Below are positions 1 to 10,769 of a stretch of DNA of 64,000 nucleotides, one piece after another. The stretch is from Catenaria anguillulae PL171 (taxonomy: Eukaryota > Blastocladiomycota > Blastocladiomycetes > Blastocladiales > Catenariaceae). Within the stretch, counting starts at the first letter, position 1. Each line of letters opens with the position of its first letter. The stretch covers positions 248,001 through 312,000 of the forward strand of contig MCFL01000023.1 of the NCBI GenBank assembly GCA_002102555.1, given 5' to 3'. The notes under the pieces are model-generated. The model was given only the letters and a program-made list of their open reading frames with translations, was not told the DNA's origin and made no database searches. A program made the position numbers and the translations under genes.

Positions 1-156
1 CCTGAGGAGGAGGTGAGGTGCCTGGGCTTTGATGTTGCTCCGCATATGGTTCCACACAAGGATCGCATTCATGGATCGTATGTGCTGGTGGCAATTGTGC
101 ATCCAAGAGCATGGAACTGTGCACTTCCCACCACTCGCAAACAACGAATTCACTGA
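1..156 (+). CDS. Possible 3' end of a gene cut by the left edge
   Basis: Frame 1 is open from the first base to a TGA at 154-156, giving about 51 residues with mixed, protein-like composition (it starts PEEEVRCLGFDVAPHMVPHK). I do not recognise a family. The stretch is short, so it could be chance; the upstream sequence would decide. No start codon is visible in the window. Confidence 0.3.
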   Translation, partial: PEEEVRCLGFDVAPHMVPHKDRIHGSYVLVAIVHPRAWNCALPTTRKQRIH

Positions 157-508
157 CATGAAGCGGACATGAAAGAAATGTATTGAATTAATGCAAAGGC
201 AAAGCGATAGAACCGATACACACACAAGGAAAGAGAAGCGAGGAACACTATGTGGTGAAAAATACCCATCGGGATGAACACGGGCTGGCGACGGCCAACA
301 TAGTATGGGAGGCATCATGAGGATATTGGGAAAAGTGAGGGTGAACTAGCAGAAAGAGAGTGCCGAGACATGATTGATATCCATGAGTTGAGCGATCGAG
401 AGCAGATGTGAGCGAGTATGAAGGAAAGTTATGGCAGGAAACTGGAATCACAATACGTCGTCTTGTGGTGGGTATTGGGTTGAGCGCGGGCTGGGGTACT
501 TTTTGTCC
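157..508. other. Intergenic region, no gene seen
   Basis: The space between the left-edge reading frame and the stop of the minus-strand wall-protein gene. Short frames are present on both strands, but none has convincing composition or splice context. It should hold the 3' untranslated region of the gene at 509-1219. Confidence 0.5.
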
Positions 509-1219
509 CTAGAATCCAAACGCCAGGACGGCACCGGCAACTGCGGCCAAGGCCACTTGTCTCACATACTTGTCCTCCAACGTGGCACCATTGTCCTTGG
601 CCGGTTCGACCAACGCCGTCGGCCGCGTAACAGACGTTCCAGTCACCGTGACCGTGCTTGCTGTTGGCCTTGCCGTCGAACTGGCCGACGCCGATCCCGT
701 CGTGGTTGCCGTAGCTGTCGCAGACCCACTCGATGTGGCCGAAACGGTCCCCGTCGCCGTGACCGACCCGGTGGCCGTCCCCAACATACTCGATGCCTGC
801 TCGGGCGTCATGCCCACTGGAATCTTGCCCGAAAACCGGTTCTCTTGGCCCTTGGGTCCACTCACCTTGATGAAATAATCGGGCGCCGCCGCCAAATTGT
901 CGGGCAGCGTGGCCGTGAGCTGGCGTTGGTTGACGTCGACGTTTTCGCCGATTTGTGCCACGGGTACGGCGTTCCCACACGCGGGCGAATCGCAGCGCAT
1001 GACGAACACGTTGACTTTGGACATTGGTTCGGCGGTTTGGCCAGACGGGTTGACGGCCCAGGTCACCGTGATGGGCTTGCCGGCCTCCCAAGCGGTCGCG
1101 GGCGTGTTGACCGTGACTTGCTGCGCGTTGGCGACGACGGCGAGGCACAGGGCGATGGCGGCGAGCATGAGGGGTGTGCGGATCATGGCGTTGGTTGTAG
1201 TGCGGAGAGTCAAGTGCAT
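509..1219 (-). CDS. Secreted Ser/Thr-rich, probably GPI-anchored cell-wall protein (Kre9/Knh1-like N-terminus)
   Basis: A single-exon protein of about 236 residues. It has an N-terminal signal peptide (hydrophobic MLAAIALCLAVVANA just after a second ATG at 1186), then an about 100-residue domain with the W-E-A-G-K-P-I-T-V-T-W pattern and two cysteines. This looks like the fungal Kre9/Knh1-type Ig-like domain of Ser/Thr-rich GPI proteins. A Ser/Thr/Ala tract of about 70 residues follows, and then a C-terminal small-residue/hydrophobic tail (AALAAVAG-like) expected of a GPI-attachment signal. An in-frame ATG at 1312 is too close to the TATA box at 1334-1341 to be the start, so I chose 1219; 1186 is also possible. 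Family assignment is moderate; secretion and the GPI signal are well supported. Confidence 0.72.
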   Translation of the reverse strand: MHLTLRTTTNAMIRTPLMLAAIALCLAVVANAQQVTVNTPATAWEAGKPITVTWAVNPSGQTAEPMSKVNVFVMRCDSPACGNAVPVAQIGENVDVNQRQLTATLPDNLAAAPDYFIKVSGPKGQENRFSGKIPVGMTPEQASSMLGTATGSVTATGTVSATSSGSATATATTTGSASASSTARPTASTVTVTGTSVTRPTALVEPAKDNGATLEDKYVRQVALAAVAGAVLAFGF

Positions 1220-1333
1220 GGATTCTTCTTGTGCGTACGGGCGCTGGTCTTGCGCGGAAATGATATCGATTCGAGCCTTGACTCGGGTTGTGTTGGATGA
1301 AGCAACAAGCATGACAGAGCGGGGGATGGCGAG

Positions 1334-1341
1334 TATTTATA
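1334..1341 (-). promoter_or_regulatory. TATA box of the wall-protein gene
   Basis: On the minus strand the sequence reads TATAAATA, about 115 bases upstream of the ATG at 1219. That spacing suits a fungal core promoter with a short leader, and it argues against the upstream ATG at 1312. Confidence 0.6.
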
Positions 1342-1892
1342 CCCCAAAGGTCTGGTCTGGCGGGGGGTTGTAAGACCCCGCAATCTGTCAAAGTTATGTC
1401 GAGGCAAGCGGTGAGCCTCAGCGACAAAGGCTGAGGACCGCAGGCCGCTCGTGAGTGGACTGGCAAACATGCGTTGCAGGAACCCCAGCCCTGAAGCACG
1501 CGTTCTTGGCTGCAGCGCTGCCCCCGCAGGCATGTATGTATCTACGTCCTCATGAACGGCAAATATCGTGAAAAATGTGTGCCCATTCGACGAGCATGCT
1601 GCGATAGGCCTAGTAGCCTGCCCAGGTCCGGCCACTTTTGAGACATGATGTGTGGTGAGACAGACCGTGAGATGGTGGGCCACGAGCCGACAACGCCAGA
1701 GGCTGTGATTGGACGTCGTGCGATGTCATGTAAACAATGATTCCAAGCGCGAGTGTATGTAGAAGGGTGTATTGATGAGAAAAGCGCAATTCGAGAAGAA
1801 AACAAATGGGCAACAAGTTCCATGAACGAAAGAACAAAAAAAAGTTGAAAAGAAACTAAAACACAGCCGATGACGAAACTCACTCATCCAGT

Positions 1893-3362
1893 TTACAAGT
1901 GCTGTTGCTGCTGGGCGGCCACCTTTTGCTCGGCATGAAACTCGGCAATCTTCCTCTCCAACTCTGGCCTGAAATGCCGAATCAAGCCCTGGACGGGCCA
2001 CGCGGCAGCATCACCCAAGGCGCAAATGGTGTGACCCTCAATCTGCTTGGACAATTCCCAAATCTGGTCGATTTCGGCCGTCTTTGCATTGCCCGTGGAA
2101 AAGCGGTCCATCATGTGCTTGAGCCAGGTGGTGCCCTCGCGGCAGGGCGTGCACTGGCCACACGACTCGTGCTTGTAGAAATCCGAAAGGCGCGAAATGG
2201 CCTTGACAATGTCGGTCGACTTGTCCATGACAATAACGGCGGCGGTACCCAATCCGGATTGCGCATCCTTGAGAGCGTCAAAGTCCATGAGCACATCGTC
2301 GCAAATGTGCTTGGGCAGCACGGGCACGGATGACCCACCGGGAATGATGCCCAAGAGATTGTCCCATCCGCCGCGCACGCCACCACAGTGTTTTTCAATG
2401 AGCTCGCGCAACGGGATCGACATTTCCTCCTCGACCGTGCACGGCTTGTTGACGTGACCGGAAATGCAAAACAGCTTGGTTCCGGCATTGCGCTCGCGGC
2501 CAAAGCCGGCAAACCACGCTCCGCCACGACGGCAAATGGTGGGAGCCACGGCAACCGTTTCGACATTGGACACGGTGGTCGGGCACCCAAACAAGCCCAC
2601 GTCGGCGGGGAACGGCGGCTTCAGGCGAGGCTTGCCCTGCTTGCCCTCGATCGACTCGATGAGCGCCGTTTCTTCGCCGCAAATGTACGCGCCAGCGCCG
2701 CGGTGAATGTACACGTCGAAATCGTAGCCCGAGCCGCATGCATTCTTGCCAATCAGCCCGGCCTTGTAAGCCTCGTTGATGGCGACTTGCAAGTTGCTGG
2801 CCTCGTTGTAAAACTCGCCGCGAATGTAAATGTAGGCAGCACGTGCGCCCATGGCGCGGCCGGCAACCAGGCATCCTTCAATGAGCTTGTGCGGGTCCGA
2901 GCGCATAATCTCGCGGTCCTTGCACGTGCCCGGCTCGCCCTCGTCGGCATTGACGACCAGGTATTTCGGGCGAGGGTCGAGGTGGCCGTTGGGCTTGTTC
3001 ATGAAGGACCACTTGAGGCCCGTCGGGAAGCCCGCACCGCCGCGGCCGCGCAAGCCCGATGTTTTCATTTCGTTGATGATCCAGTCCGAGCCCTTGAGGA
3101 TGATTTCCTTGGTCTTGTACCAGTCGCCGCGCTTGAGGGCACCCTGCAGGCGGTAGTCGTGGAAGCCGTACAAGTTGGTGAAGATGCGGTCTTGGTCCTT
3201 GAGGTTGCCGTACTTGCGTTGAGGGGCCGGAGCAGCCGTGGTGGTGGAGGCGACGGTGGCCAGGGCGCGGCGAGATGTGGATGTGACAACAGACGCCGTG
3301 GCCGTGGCGCGGCGAGCAGCGGCCTTGGCCGAGGCGGCACGGAGCGAGAGGGAGGCTGACAT
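1893..3362 (-). CDS. NDUFV1: NADH:ubiquinone oxidoreductase 51-kDa subunit (complex I flavoprotein 1)
   Basis: Intronless, 489 residues, the usual family length. It oxidises NADH through FMN and passes electrons to the N3 4Fe-4S cluster in the peripheral arm of mitochondrial complex I. Residues 1-45 are rich in Arg, Ser and Ala with almost no acidic residues, as in a matrix-targeting presequence. The NADH/FMN glycine-rich motif [14 protein letters not shown] is near residue 105. The cluster motif [15 protein letters not shown] lies near residue 400, and the fourth ligand Cys follows in [13 protein letters not shown]. The reading frame is uninterrupted from ATG to TAA. It is transcribed away from ELP2, with an 810-bp spacer between the two starts. 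The presence of this subunit means the organism has canonical complex I. Confidence 0.97.
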   Translation of the reverse strand: MSASLSLRAASAKAAARRATATASVVTSTSRRALATVASTTTAAPAPQRKYGNLKDQDRIFTNLYGFHDYRLQGALKRGDWYKTKEIILKGSDWIINEMKTSGLRGRGGAGFPTGLKWSFMNKPNGHLDPRPKYLVVNADEGEPGTCKDREIMRSDPHKLIEGCLVAGRAMGARAAYIYIRGEFYNEASNLQVAINEAYKAGLIGKNACGSGYDFDVYIHRGAGAYICGEETALIESIEGKQGKPRLKPPFPADVGLFGCPTTVSNVETVAVAPTICRRGGAWFAGFGRERNAGTKLFCISGHVNKPCTVEEEMSIPLRELIEKHCGGVRGGWDNLLGIIPGGSSVPVLPKHICDDVLMDFDALKDAQSGLGTAAVIVMDKSTDIVKAISRLSDFYKHESCGQCTPCREGTTWLKHMMDRFSTGNAKTAEIDQIWELSKQIEGHTICALGDAAAWPVQGLIRHFRPELERKIAEFHAEQKVAAQQQQHL

Positions 3363-4172
3363 TGTTTTGGTGATTTGATGGTATTGAATCTGCTGGCAAG
3401 GTAAGTGCGGGAGTGAAGGAGCAAAATGTGTGTGCGGTTAGGAATCGATTGTCAATTGAAACGAATCCATATGAGATGTGAGGAAGCCAAGGCGATGTGG
3501 ATCCATTTGGATCGCGATTTGTTGGCAGAGGCGGATCGCTTGCCTTCAGGAATCGGGTCAGCAGGTAAAGGTCCGAGGCACGTGCAAACGGCCAGTGTGG
3601 ATATGAAGGATCGTGGCCAAAAGGCAGCCAAGGGGATCATACGTACGGGGACTTGGCCGAGGATGGGGATGGGGATGGGTTGGCACCAAATGGACGGATG
3701 GGTCAGACTGTCGAGAGCCAGAGACGAGGGACGAGGTGAGGCAAGTCAGGGCGGGGGGTTTCCGCTATTGACGCTGACGCTGACGTTGACGATGCGATGC
3801 GATGCGCAGAGCTGAGCAGAGTGGGTGCCGCAGAGTTACATGAAGCCGCCGAGCTTACTTGGGTGCGTACTTGTTCATTCATGTGCTGCTGTGAGCAACC
3901 GCCAATGAAGAAACCACTGTGGATCGATGAGTTGAGCGATCGGATCGGATTGAGGATCGGGCGCGAATCCATAACACACAACAGTCCAGGCCGCCGATCT
4001 GCCGACATCTCTGCCGATCTCTCGTTCCCCACACTCTCCTCTGCTCACGGCTGGCGGCACCGGCACCATGTCCGAGGTCGAGTTTGGCTGACTGACCCAT
4101 GTGAACTGAACGCACAAAGTGTTCTGTCGCGCCTGTGAACCCCATGGTATTAATGTTCGCTCCCATAAAGAA
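3363..4172. other. Divergent promoter region between complex I and ELP2 genes
   Basis: About 810 bases separate two divergent starts. A short degenerate repeat of TGACGC/GATGC units lies at about 3770-3808. Frames here have skewed composition and no homology I recognise. The region presumably contains both promoters and 5' leaders. Confidence 0.5.
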
Positions 4173-6873
4173 ATGATTCAAGTCACCCCAACCTTCCTGA
4201 CCGCCGGTTGCTCGCGGCAGCCCGCCGGCGCGCTTTGGTGCAAGCACTCGAACCACTACTTTTTCGCCTCCAACAAACAGATCCTCGCCGCCACGGTGAC
4301 GGCAGACAAGGGCCTCCAAGTTGACCCACTCGCCTCCACCTACACGGGCCACACGCAACCGATCCGTGCACTCGCCCAGCTCGACTCCAATCGCATTGTG
4401 TCTGTCTCTGCCGACCACACGCTACGAGTCTGGTCCACCGCCAACAATGCCCTGGTGGCGACCTTGCCCGTTGCCTCGTCCCCTGCCCACGTTGTGGCTG
4501 CCCATGTATTCAACAACCAAGCTTGGATCGTTGCTGCCGACACGGCCGGCAACGTCGTGGCCTACACCTCGTCGACCCTGGACTCGAATGCGTTTACCCT
4601 GGCGCACCAATTCACTCTGCGCAAGTACGCCGTCGCGGCCGCCATGCACATTGTCACCTCCCCACACTCTCACGCTGGCGGCCAACAATCACAATCGGCG
4701 CTCGTGCTTGCCCTGTCGACAGCCGATTCGCTGCTGCACATTTACATGCTTGACGCGCAACCCACAAACACTTTTATCAAGTGCTTGACGCTTGCCGGCC
4801 ATGAAAACTGGGTCACGGCACTGGATTTTGTGACGGTGCCCGATGCAGAGTGGACAAAGGGTGCGGCGGGATTGCATCCAGGTGATGTATTGCTCGCGAG
4901 CGGGTCCATGGACAAGTTTATTCGCATTTGGCGGTTGACGTTTTGGGATTCGGTGCTGCATCCAAACATGACAAAGGAGGAGGAGCAAGCAGACCAACAG
5001 CAAGAGCAACAAGGGCATGATGATGACCAAGATGGGAACGGCACGGGCAAAGCACAACCTGCCGTGGTCACGGATGACAACACGGACGAGTTGTTGGCCA
5101 GTATGCTTGCATCGTTGCAGCAAGAGTACGTCTCACTCACCGCACATGTACCTTCTCTCTGTCCATATTTTGACGCAACTCGTGCAATTTTCCAGCGGCC
5201 AACTCTCAACCAAAGCACATCTCGTCTCGTTCCCACCCTCCTCATCCACCGCCACAACAACACCCCGTCACCCGCCCTTGCACATCTACCTCGACTCGAT
5301 CCTGTTTGGCCACGACGACTGGATCCACTCGCTCGCCTGGTCGCCCACCCTTCCGCTCCGCCTGGCGTCTGCCTCGGCCGACAAATCCGTGCTCATCTGG
5401 TCAATGCTCGACGGCGCCTCCTGGCAAACCCAAGCACGAGTTGGCGAAATGGGCGGGGCCGTGCTTTCAATGCACGCGGTGCAATGGGCACCCAATGGCA
5501 CACACGTGGCAGCCACGGGGTATTCGGGGGCAGTGCACGTGTGGCAGGAGCTAGAGCAGGGCGAGTGGCGGCCAGTGGCGAGGGCGCCGTCGGGCCACGT
5601 AGGCGCGGTACGTGACCTGCTGTGGGATCCGTTGGGCCAAGTCGTCTTGTCGACATCGGCCGATCAAACCACGCGCGTGTGGGCACGGCCAATGTTGGAG
5701 GCGACTCTAGAGACGGCGCATGGCGGCAGGCAATGGGCAGAGTGGGCGCGCCCGCAGATCCACGGGTATGATTTGCAGGCTCTGGCGTTTGCCGACCCCC
5801 GCACGCTCGTGTCTGCGGCCGACGAAAAGGTGGTGCGTGTGTTTGGCGTGCCACTCGGATTTGCCAATGCCATGGCACGTGCCGGGGTTGTGGCGAGCCC
5901 GCGCGTGTGGGGCGACGAGCAAGACATGGTGGCGGTGGGCGCAAACTTGCCTGCGCTCGGCTTGTCCAACAAGCCCGTGACGGCTGCAGACACGCTCAAG
6001 GACAAGGACGCCAATGGGGCGGGTGAATACTTGGAGCGGCAGTCGTATTCGGCAACCGCGGCATCGGCACTCGCCATGCTTGACGGCGGCAATGGCGCCG
6101 ATCCGCCGCTCGAGGAGCACCGGCTGCAGCAGACGCTGTGGCCCGAACTCGACAAGCTCTATGGTCACGGGTACGAGTGTGTGGCTGTGGCCGGGTCCAG
6201 CGTCCGCGGCCAAGTCTTGACCACGTGCAGGGCTACCAGTGCGGAACATGCCGTCATTCGCGTGTACGATTCTCGCACATGGCAAGAGGTCCAAGTGCTT
6301 AGCGGGGCACATGCGCTCACCGTGACGGCAGTCAAGGTGGCCCCCAGAACGGGCAAATGGGTCGTGAGTGCGGGCCGTGATCGCGGGTGGGCTCTGTGGG
6401 CTTGGGACCAAGAAAACGATCAATGGGTGTTGAGGCAAGCAAAGGAAAAGGCACATGCGCGCATCATTTGGGATGTTGAGTGGAGCGGCAACGACGAGGC
6501 GTGGTTTGTGACTGCGAGTCGCGACAAGTCGGCCAAAGTGTGGCGGGTTTCGGATGCGGGCGAGGTGGCCTTGGCAGCAACCATTCCGGCACCCAGTGCA
6601 GTCATGTCGGTGGCCGTGTATGCCGTTGGAGACGCGGCGGCGGCGTACTTGGCCATGGGACTCGAGTCGGGCGTGGTGCAAGTCATGCGATGTGCACAAC
6701 GGAGCGAGGGAAAGGGGTGGGAAAAAGTGGCCGAGTTGCAGGCACATACCGATGCCGTGAATGCGGTTGCTTGGCACAAGTGTGAAGACGCGGCGGCCAG
6801 TGACCTGGTCGAGCTGGCGTCTGGGTCCGAAGATGGATCGGTGCGGGTTTACGAGGTGAGCGGGTGTGTTTGA
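4173..6873 (+). CDS. ELP2: Elongator complex protein 2 (WD40 scaffold)
   Basis: Two exons, 4173-5125 and 5196-6873, with an intron of 70 nt (donor GTACGT, acceptor TTTCCAG, phase 2), giving 876 residues. Elp2 is the twin beta-propeller subunit of Elongator, which modifies wobble uridines of tRNAs. The N-terminus (TFLTAGCSRQPAGALW) matches the Elp2 start. Many WD repeats are visible, such as GHTQPIRALAQLDSNRIVSV, GHENWVTALDF and GHDDWIHSLAW. The splice restores the Elp2-type GHDDW block of the second propeller and removes a frame break. The ATG at 4119 would add 18 residues with no Elp2 similarity, so I chose 4173. A low-complexity acidic Glu/Gln/Asp loop precedes the intron. Confidence 0.95.
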
Positions 6874-6968
6874 ATTTTTTGCATGTATTTAATGAGTAAA
6901 TGTAGTGTATTGCATAGATCCAACCAACGCAAAAAAGTCTATCAGGCACGCAAACTCGAATTGCCTTT

Positions 6969-8036
6969 TCACATTTGCGACCGGACGCTCGCAATGCTCA
7001 TGGTGCTAGTCGGCCTCATCCTCCTTGCACCTTTCGCGCACACACCCCGAAGAGCCGAATAGGGCGGCATTTCGCCCACAGCCAAAGCGCGCACCCTCGT
7101 CAATGCTTCGCCCAGCCACTTTGGCACGTGCGGCAAATGGCTCACGGGCGCCTGCCATTTGCGCCCCTCGAGGGCAGTCAAGAAGGGCGACCTAGCGGCC
7201 GACCAGTCGGCGTCCGAGCCGGCATCCGCAGGCGATTCCGTGTATGGCGCGCCCGTTGACGGGTCAAGTGCCCACGGCAGCCACCCAGACGGTTGCATGG
7301 CGGCAGCAAGCGCCAACAATCCGGCCTCGACGTCGTCGGCAGGGCACGTGGGTCCGCCCGTGCGATGAGCGCGCAGCGACCAAAATGCCGTGCGATCCAG
7401 GCGGCCGCGGGTCGCGAGTTTAGCAGCGGGCGGAATCGATGCCAAGTCAATAAAGTGAATGGGGGCATCCGATGCGGGTGCAGACGGCAAGGCCACGGCC
7501 GCATCCCATCCGAGCAAGACGAGTGACGGCGGAACACCGTCCGTGCCGCCCTGCAGGGCAATGGTCGCGGGCCGCAGGTCGCGATGGATCATGGCATGGT
7601 GCGTGTGGACGAGCTGAAGGACATAGAGCAGAGACGTGGCCAAGTCGCGGGCATACGTGGCGACAAACCCCGGAGAAACATCGGCCAGCGTGGCGGGCGC
7701 TTGCGGGGTGATGAACCAAGGGCGGCGAGAATGGCCAAAGAGCGGGTCGATGCCGTGGGCCAGGATGGGCAGGGCCACGGGCGTCGAGTGTTGCTTGGTC
7801 ATGAGGTGCAGGCGCTTGATGAGGCCGAGCTCGCGGGCAATCACGTCGGCGGCCGAATCCGAGTCGGAGGCGCCCGTGCCGCACTTGAGGATACCATTGG
7901 TCGAGGCGGTTTCGTTGCCATTGGCGTTGGCGGCAGAGGCCACGAGAAAAGAGCGCAGCGAGCGAGGGGCGGGCGATACCAAGGTCCACGACTCCCGGAG
8001 GGAGGAACTGCCCGTAGCTGTCGTTGTCGTTGTCAT
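6969..8036 (-). CDS. Divergent protein-kinase-like protein, possibly a pseudokinase
   Basis: Single exon, 355 residues from the ATG at 8036; an upstream in-frame ATG at 8069 is less likely. A catalytic-loop-like motif IHRDLRPATIAL is near residue 150, with Thr in place of the usual metal-binding Asn. Where DFG should be, about 20 residues later, the sequence is VLLGWDAAV, so the Mg-binding DFG is altered. An alpha-C-like helix (ARELGLIKRLHLM) precedes it. No clear glycine loop or VAVK lysine is seen. The fold is therefore kinase-like, but catalysis is doubtful. The 3' end lies less than 100 bases from the ELP2 stop, in convergent orientation. Family placement within kinases is not possible by eye. 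Confidence 0.6.
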   Translation of the reverse strand: MTTTTTATGSSSLRESWTLVSPAPRSLRSFLVASAANANGNETASTNGILKCGTGASDSDSAADVIARELGLIKRLHLMTKQHSTPVALPILAHGIDPLFGHSRRPWFITPQAPATLADVSPGFVATYARDLATSLLYVLQLVHTHHAMIHRDLRPATIALQGGTDGVPPSLVLLGWDAAVALPSAPASDAPIHFIDLASIPPAAKLATRGRLDRTAFWSLRAHRTGGPTCPADDVEAGLLALAAAMQPSGWLPWALDPSTGAPYTESPADAGSDADWSAARSPFLTALEGRKWQAPVSHLPHVPKWLGEALTRVRALAVGEMPPYSALRGVCAKGARRMRPTSTMSIASVRSQM

Positions 8037-8079
8037 GGTAAGTATGGAGTGAATGAATACGCTGTTCAAGATGCAACAG

Positions 8080-8101
8080 GGAGAGAGAGAGAGAGAGAGA
8101 G
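8080..8101. repeat. (GA)n microsatellite
   Basis: An uninterrupted GA dinucleotide run of about 22 bases, about 45 bases upstream of the kinase-like gene start, in its likely 5' leader or promoter. Confidence 0.9.
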
Positions 8102-8290
8102 GCCATGGGTCCGACCTTGCATTGGCAGCAGCTGGTTTGTGCTGTGAGTGGCGCCACTTTGTCGTGATTCAGCTTCAGCGCCAATCCACTCACACTCACA
8201 CAGTCCACCACATCCCGAAGAGTCCGCGAGAGAACGACTACGGTCCATATTACATAGTACATGGCATACACACAAAATAAGTCCGACGAC

Positions 8291-9366
8291 TCAGACTGTC
8301 CGATTGCCCTGGTCCAGCCTTGCACCCCGACTACCTCCAACATTGACGTTGCCTGCCGTCACCACCCTAGCCGCACCACGACTGCTCCGACTGCTGCTCA
8401 TCTTGACCAACTCGTTGACAACAAAGTACCTCGCCACACGCATGAACGCCTTGCGATACCATACAAGCTGGCTCGCATGCTGCTGCATCGCCAGTTGCGC
8501 CCGCTGCACCTGAGCTGGCCGCGCAACCACGCGCCACACATCCAAGTGCTCGCCACGACCCAGTCGCGCACCCGTTTCGCCAAGCAACCACCACTTCATG
8601 GGATCGGGCGCTGTTGCATCACGCAACGTGTCTGCACGGACAAACAGCATGGCATACTTTGCGAGCCGTGGGACAGAGTGCAAGTGCCACGTGATGGGTG
8701 CCAAGTCTGGATCAATTTGCAGCGCCCGCGAAATGGCAATGTGGTTGGCATGGCCTGATACGCCTGCATCGTCGAATGTAATGATGTTGCTCACGCCCAA
8801 CTGGTTGACCGTGTCGCGCACGTGGCGAATGACTTCGCGCGCGGGCCACTCGGTGCGCATTCCATCTTGTAGGTCTGGGCTGTCGACATAGTGGACGCGG
8901 TCGCTTGGAATGTGCAAGACTTTGGCGCTGCGCACGAGCTCCTGGACACGCTGTGCGCCAAGGCCATCTGCATTGCCAGTGGATAGGCACAGGATGTGGA
9001 CGGGGACAGACTGGGCGTGCAGAGCGAGGAGAGTGGGCGCAAAAAACATGCATTCGTCATCTGGATGGGCAATCACGAGTAAAACGGGGCCGCCAGCTTG
9101 ACTTGAAAAAGGAGAAGCGTCTGGACCGGTGCGCCATTCGCCGAGGACGCGCGGGTCGGCCCATGGAAGGCGGGGACAGCAGGCGACGAGAGCGGGCGGA
9201 AGAGAAGGTAGCGCGAGATCAGCAGCGTGAAGACAAAGATGGCGGCAGTGGTGTAGGTTGAGGTGAGATTGAGTTGGTCCAAGTTGTCGGTGACCAGGTC
9301 GGCGAGATCAGACAGGGCAGCGACGGCGGTGCGCGCCACCGACTCAAAGTGGCCGGGAACATCCAT
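8291..9366 (-). CDS. GPI12: N-acetylglucosaminylphosphatidylinositol de-N-acetylase (PIG-L/GPI12)
   Basis: This enzyme catalyses the second step of GPI-anchor synthesis at the ER, removing acetate from GlcNAc-PI. The main exon (9101-8291) holds the zinc/catalytic motif LLVIAHPDDECMFFAPTL, then LCLSTGNADGLG, TFDDAGVSGHANH, and the C-terminal block SQLVWYRKAF...RYFVVNEL; all are family hallmarks. A first exon (from ATG 9366, or 9441) supplies the expected N-terminal membrane helix (TTAAIFVFTLL...). The two lie in different frames. The best link I see is a 47-nt intron, 9148-9102 (GTCCTC...TTTTTCAAG, phase 2), giving about 342 residues, but another junction is possible. Function is secure; the exon junction is not. 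Confidence 0.88.
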
Positions 9367-9714
9367 GACTGTTGTTGTCGTCGATGGCAGAGATTGCTTC
9401 GGGTGTCGGTGCCAAAGCCAAGTCCGATCCATGGCATTCATTCATCCATCCATTCACTCGAGCTCGTCGAATGTCTCACCGTCACGTGAAGACACTCGAA
9501 AGAACAGCAGAGCGTGCGAATGAGTCACTCGGCGAATGCAAGCCTGCTGATACATAATGTATCTGCATTTCATATGAAATACTCGAAAAGAGTCGGTGCA
9601 ACGTCATTGTAAAGACTCAAGCTTCAATCGTTGTTCATGCTGAAAAGGCTGCACCTGCCCGCTCGATTGACACGGCCACTTCTTCCCCTGCAACCCACAA
9701 GCCAACTATTGACC

Positions 9715-10517
9715 ATGTCATCCTTCACTTCCCAAGCTCAAGGACAATCCAGTCCCCTGCCTCTGCCCGTGGTGGCGGCGGAGGCCGTGGTCGTGGACGC
9801 CGCCCACCTCGTGACGCCGATGCCGACGCGGATCCTGCTGTAGCGCACAACATTCGCTTCTCCAAGGCACTATCGTACGCATTGCGCCATGGTGCCGACG
9901 AGCTCGGACTGGCAATGTCGGCCGACGGATATGTTCAAGTCTCGGACTTGGTTCGTGTATTGTATCGCTTTGCAAATTGGATCGATTCAGGAATCGCTCA
10001 TGTAGCGTTATACTTGTAGCTCGCACACAATAAGTTCAAAAACTACACCCTCGCCGACTTGCAAGCAGTCGTCAACAACAACGACAAGCAGCGCTTCACC
10101 CTGACCCACGATCCTGACACAGACACATGGCGTGTCAAGGCCAACCAGGGCCACTCGCTCAAATCCGTTACCGACCTGCAACTCACGGCGCTCACCCTTG
10201 ACACGATCCCGCCCGTTGTAGTGCACGGTACCTCACTTGACGCTTGGAACAATGGCATCAAGGCACAGGGGCTCAAGGTCATGTCGCGGCACCACGTGCA
10301 TTGCGCAAAGGGTTTGCCGGGCGAATCGGGCGTGATTTCGGGAATGCGCAGGGCCAGCCAGGTCATGGTGTTTATCAATGTCAAGTTGGCCGTGCAAGAT
10401 GGAATGGAGTGGTTTGAAAGCCCCAATGGAGTCATTTTGTCGAGTGGGTTCGAGGGCGTGATTGCGCCAAAGTATTTTGAGAGGGTGGTGGATCGGAAGG
10501 GAAACCAGTTGATGTAA
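9715..10517 (+). CDS. TPT1: tRNA 2'-phosphotransferase, N-terminus out of frame
   Basis: Tpt1 removes the splice-junction 2'-phosphate left on tRNAs after intron removal, using NAD+. The conserved frame runs ISKALSYALRHGADELGL-type (here FSKALSYALRHGADELGLAM) up to 9950. A 69-nt intron follows (9951-10019, GTTCGT...TTGTAG, phase 0). Exon 2 (10020-10517) carries WRVKANQGHSL, VVHGTSLDAW, MSRHHVHCA and the NGVILSSGFEGVIAPKYFE block. The only sensible ATG (9715) is in another frame (starting MSSFTSQAQGQSS). An RGG-rich linker around 9760-9800 is open in the catalytic frame. Either a one-base assembly error or a very small intron near 9750 is needed. Without it the catalytic frame has no ATG after its last upstream stop. 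Confidence 0.87.
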
Positions 10518-10531
10518 GTTCTGCTCATGTA

Positions 10532-10537
10532 AATAAA
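10532..10537 (+). promoter_or_regulatory. Candidate polyadenylation signal after TPT1
   Basis: AATAAA lies 15 bases beyond the TPT1 stop codon. Fungal signals are loose, so this is only suggestive. Confidence 0.35.
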
Positions 10538-10769
10538 TACATCCGTTGTTCAATCCACATTCCCATCAGACATTCTCGCAAAGACGGCCAATGCACCACC
10601 GTCAAAGAGAAGAGATCGACGGCCTTGCCATCGGGATCCAAGCTGCCTCAACAATACGGAAAACAATCAGACAAAAAAACAAGAAACGGCAAAGACATGC
10701 CATGTGTGATATGTGCTTGCCAGTGAGTTACTCCATGCATTCCCCTCTCCCGTTTTAGAACTCGCCACC

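Noticed and set aside
429-1499. A 356-codon frame on the minus strand across the wall-protein gene
   Set aside because: It overlaps the secreted-protein gene in another frame and is rich in Arg, His and Gly with no domain; it is a shadow of the GC-rich codon pattern.
2388-3359. A 323-codon plus-strand frame antisense to the complex I subunit
   Set aside because: It lies exactly opposite a fully conserved gene and has Ala/Arg/Val-rich antisense composition.
9102-9187. An 86-nt intron in PIG-L starting GTCGCC
   Set aside because: Phase would fit, but the donor has G at +4, unlike all confident introns here; the 47-nt alternative (9148-9102) fits better, though it is still unproven.
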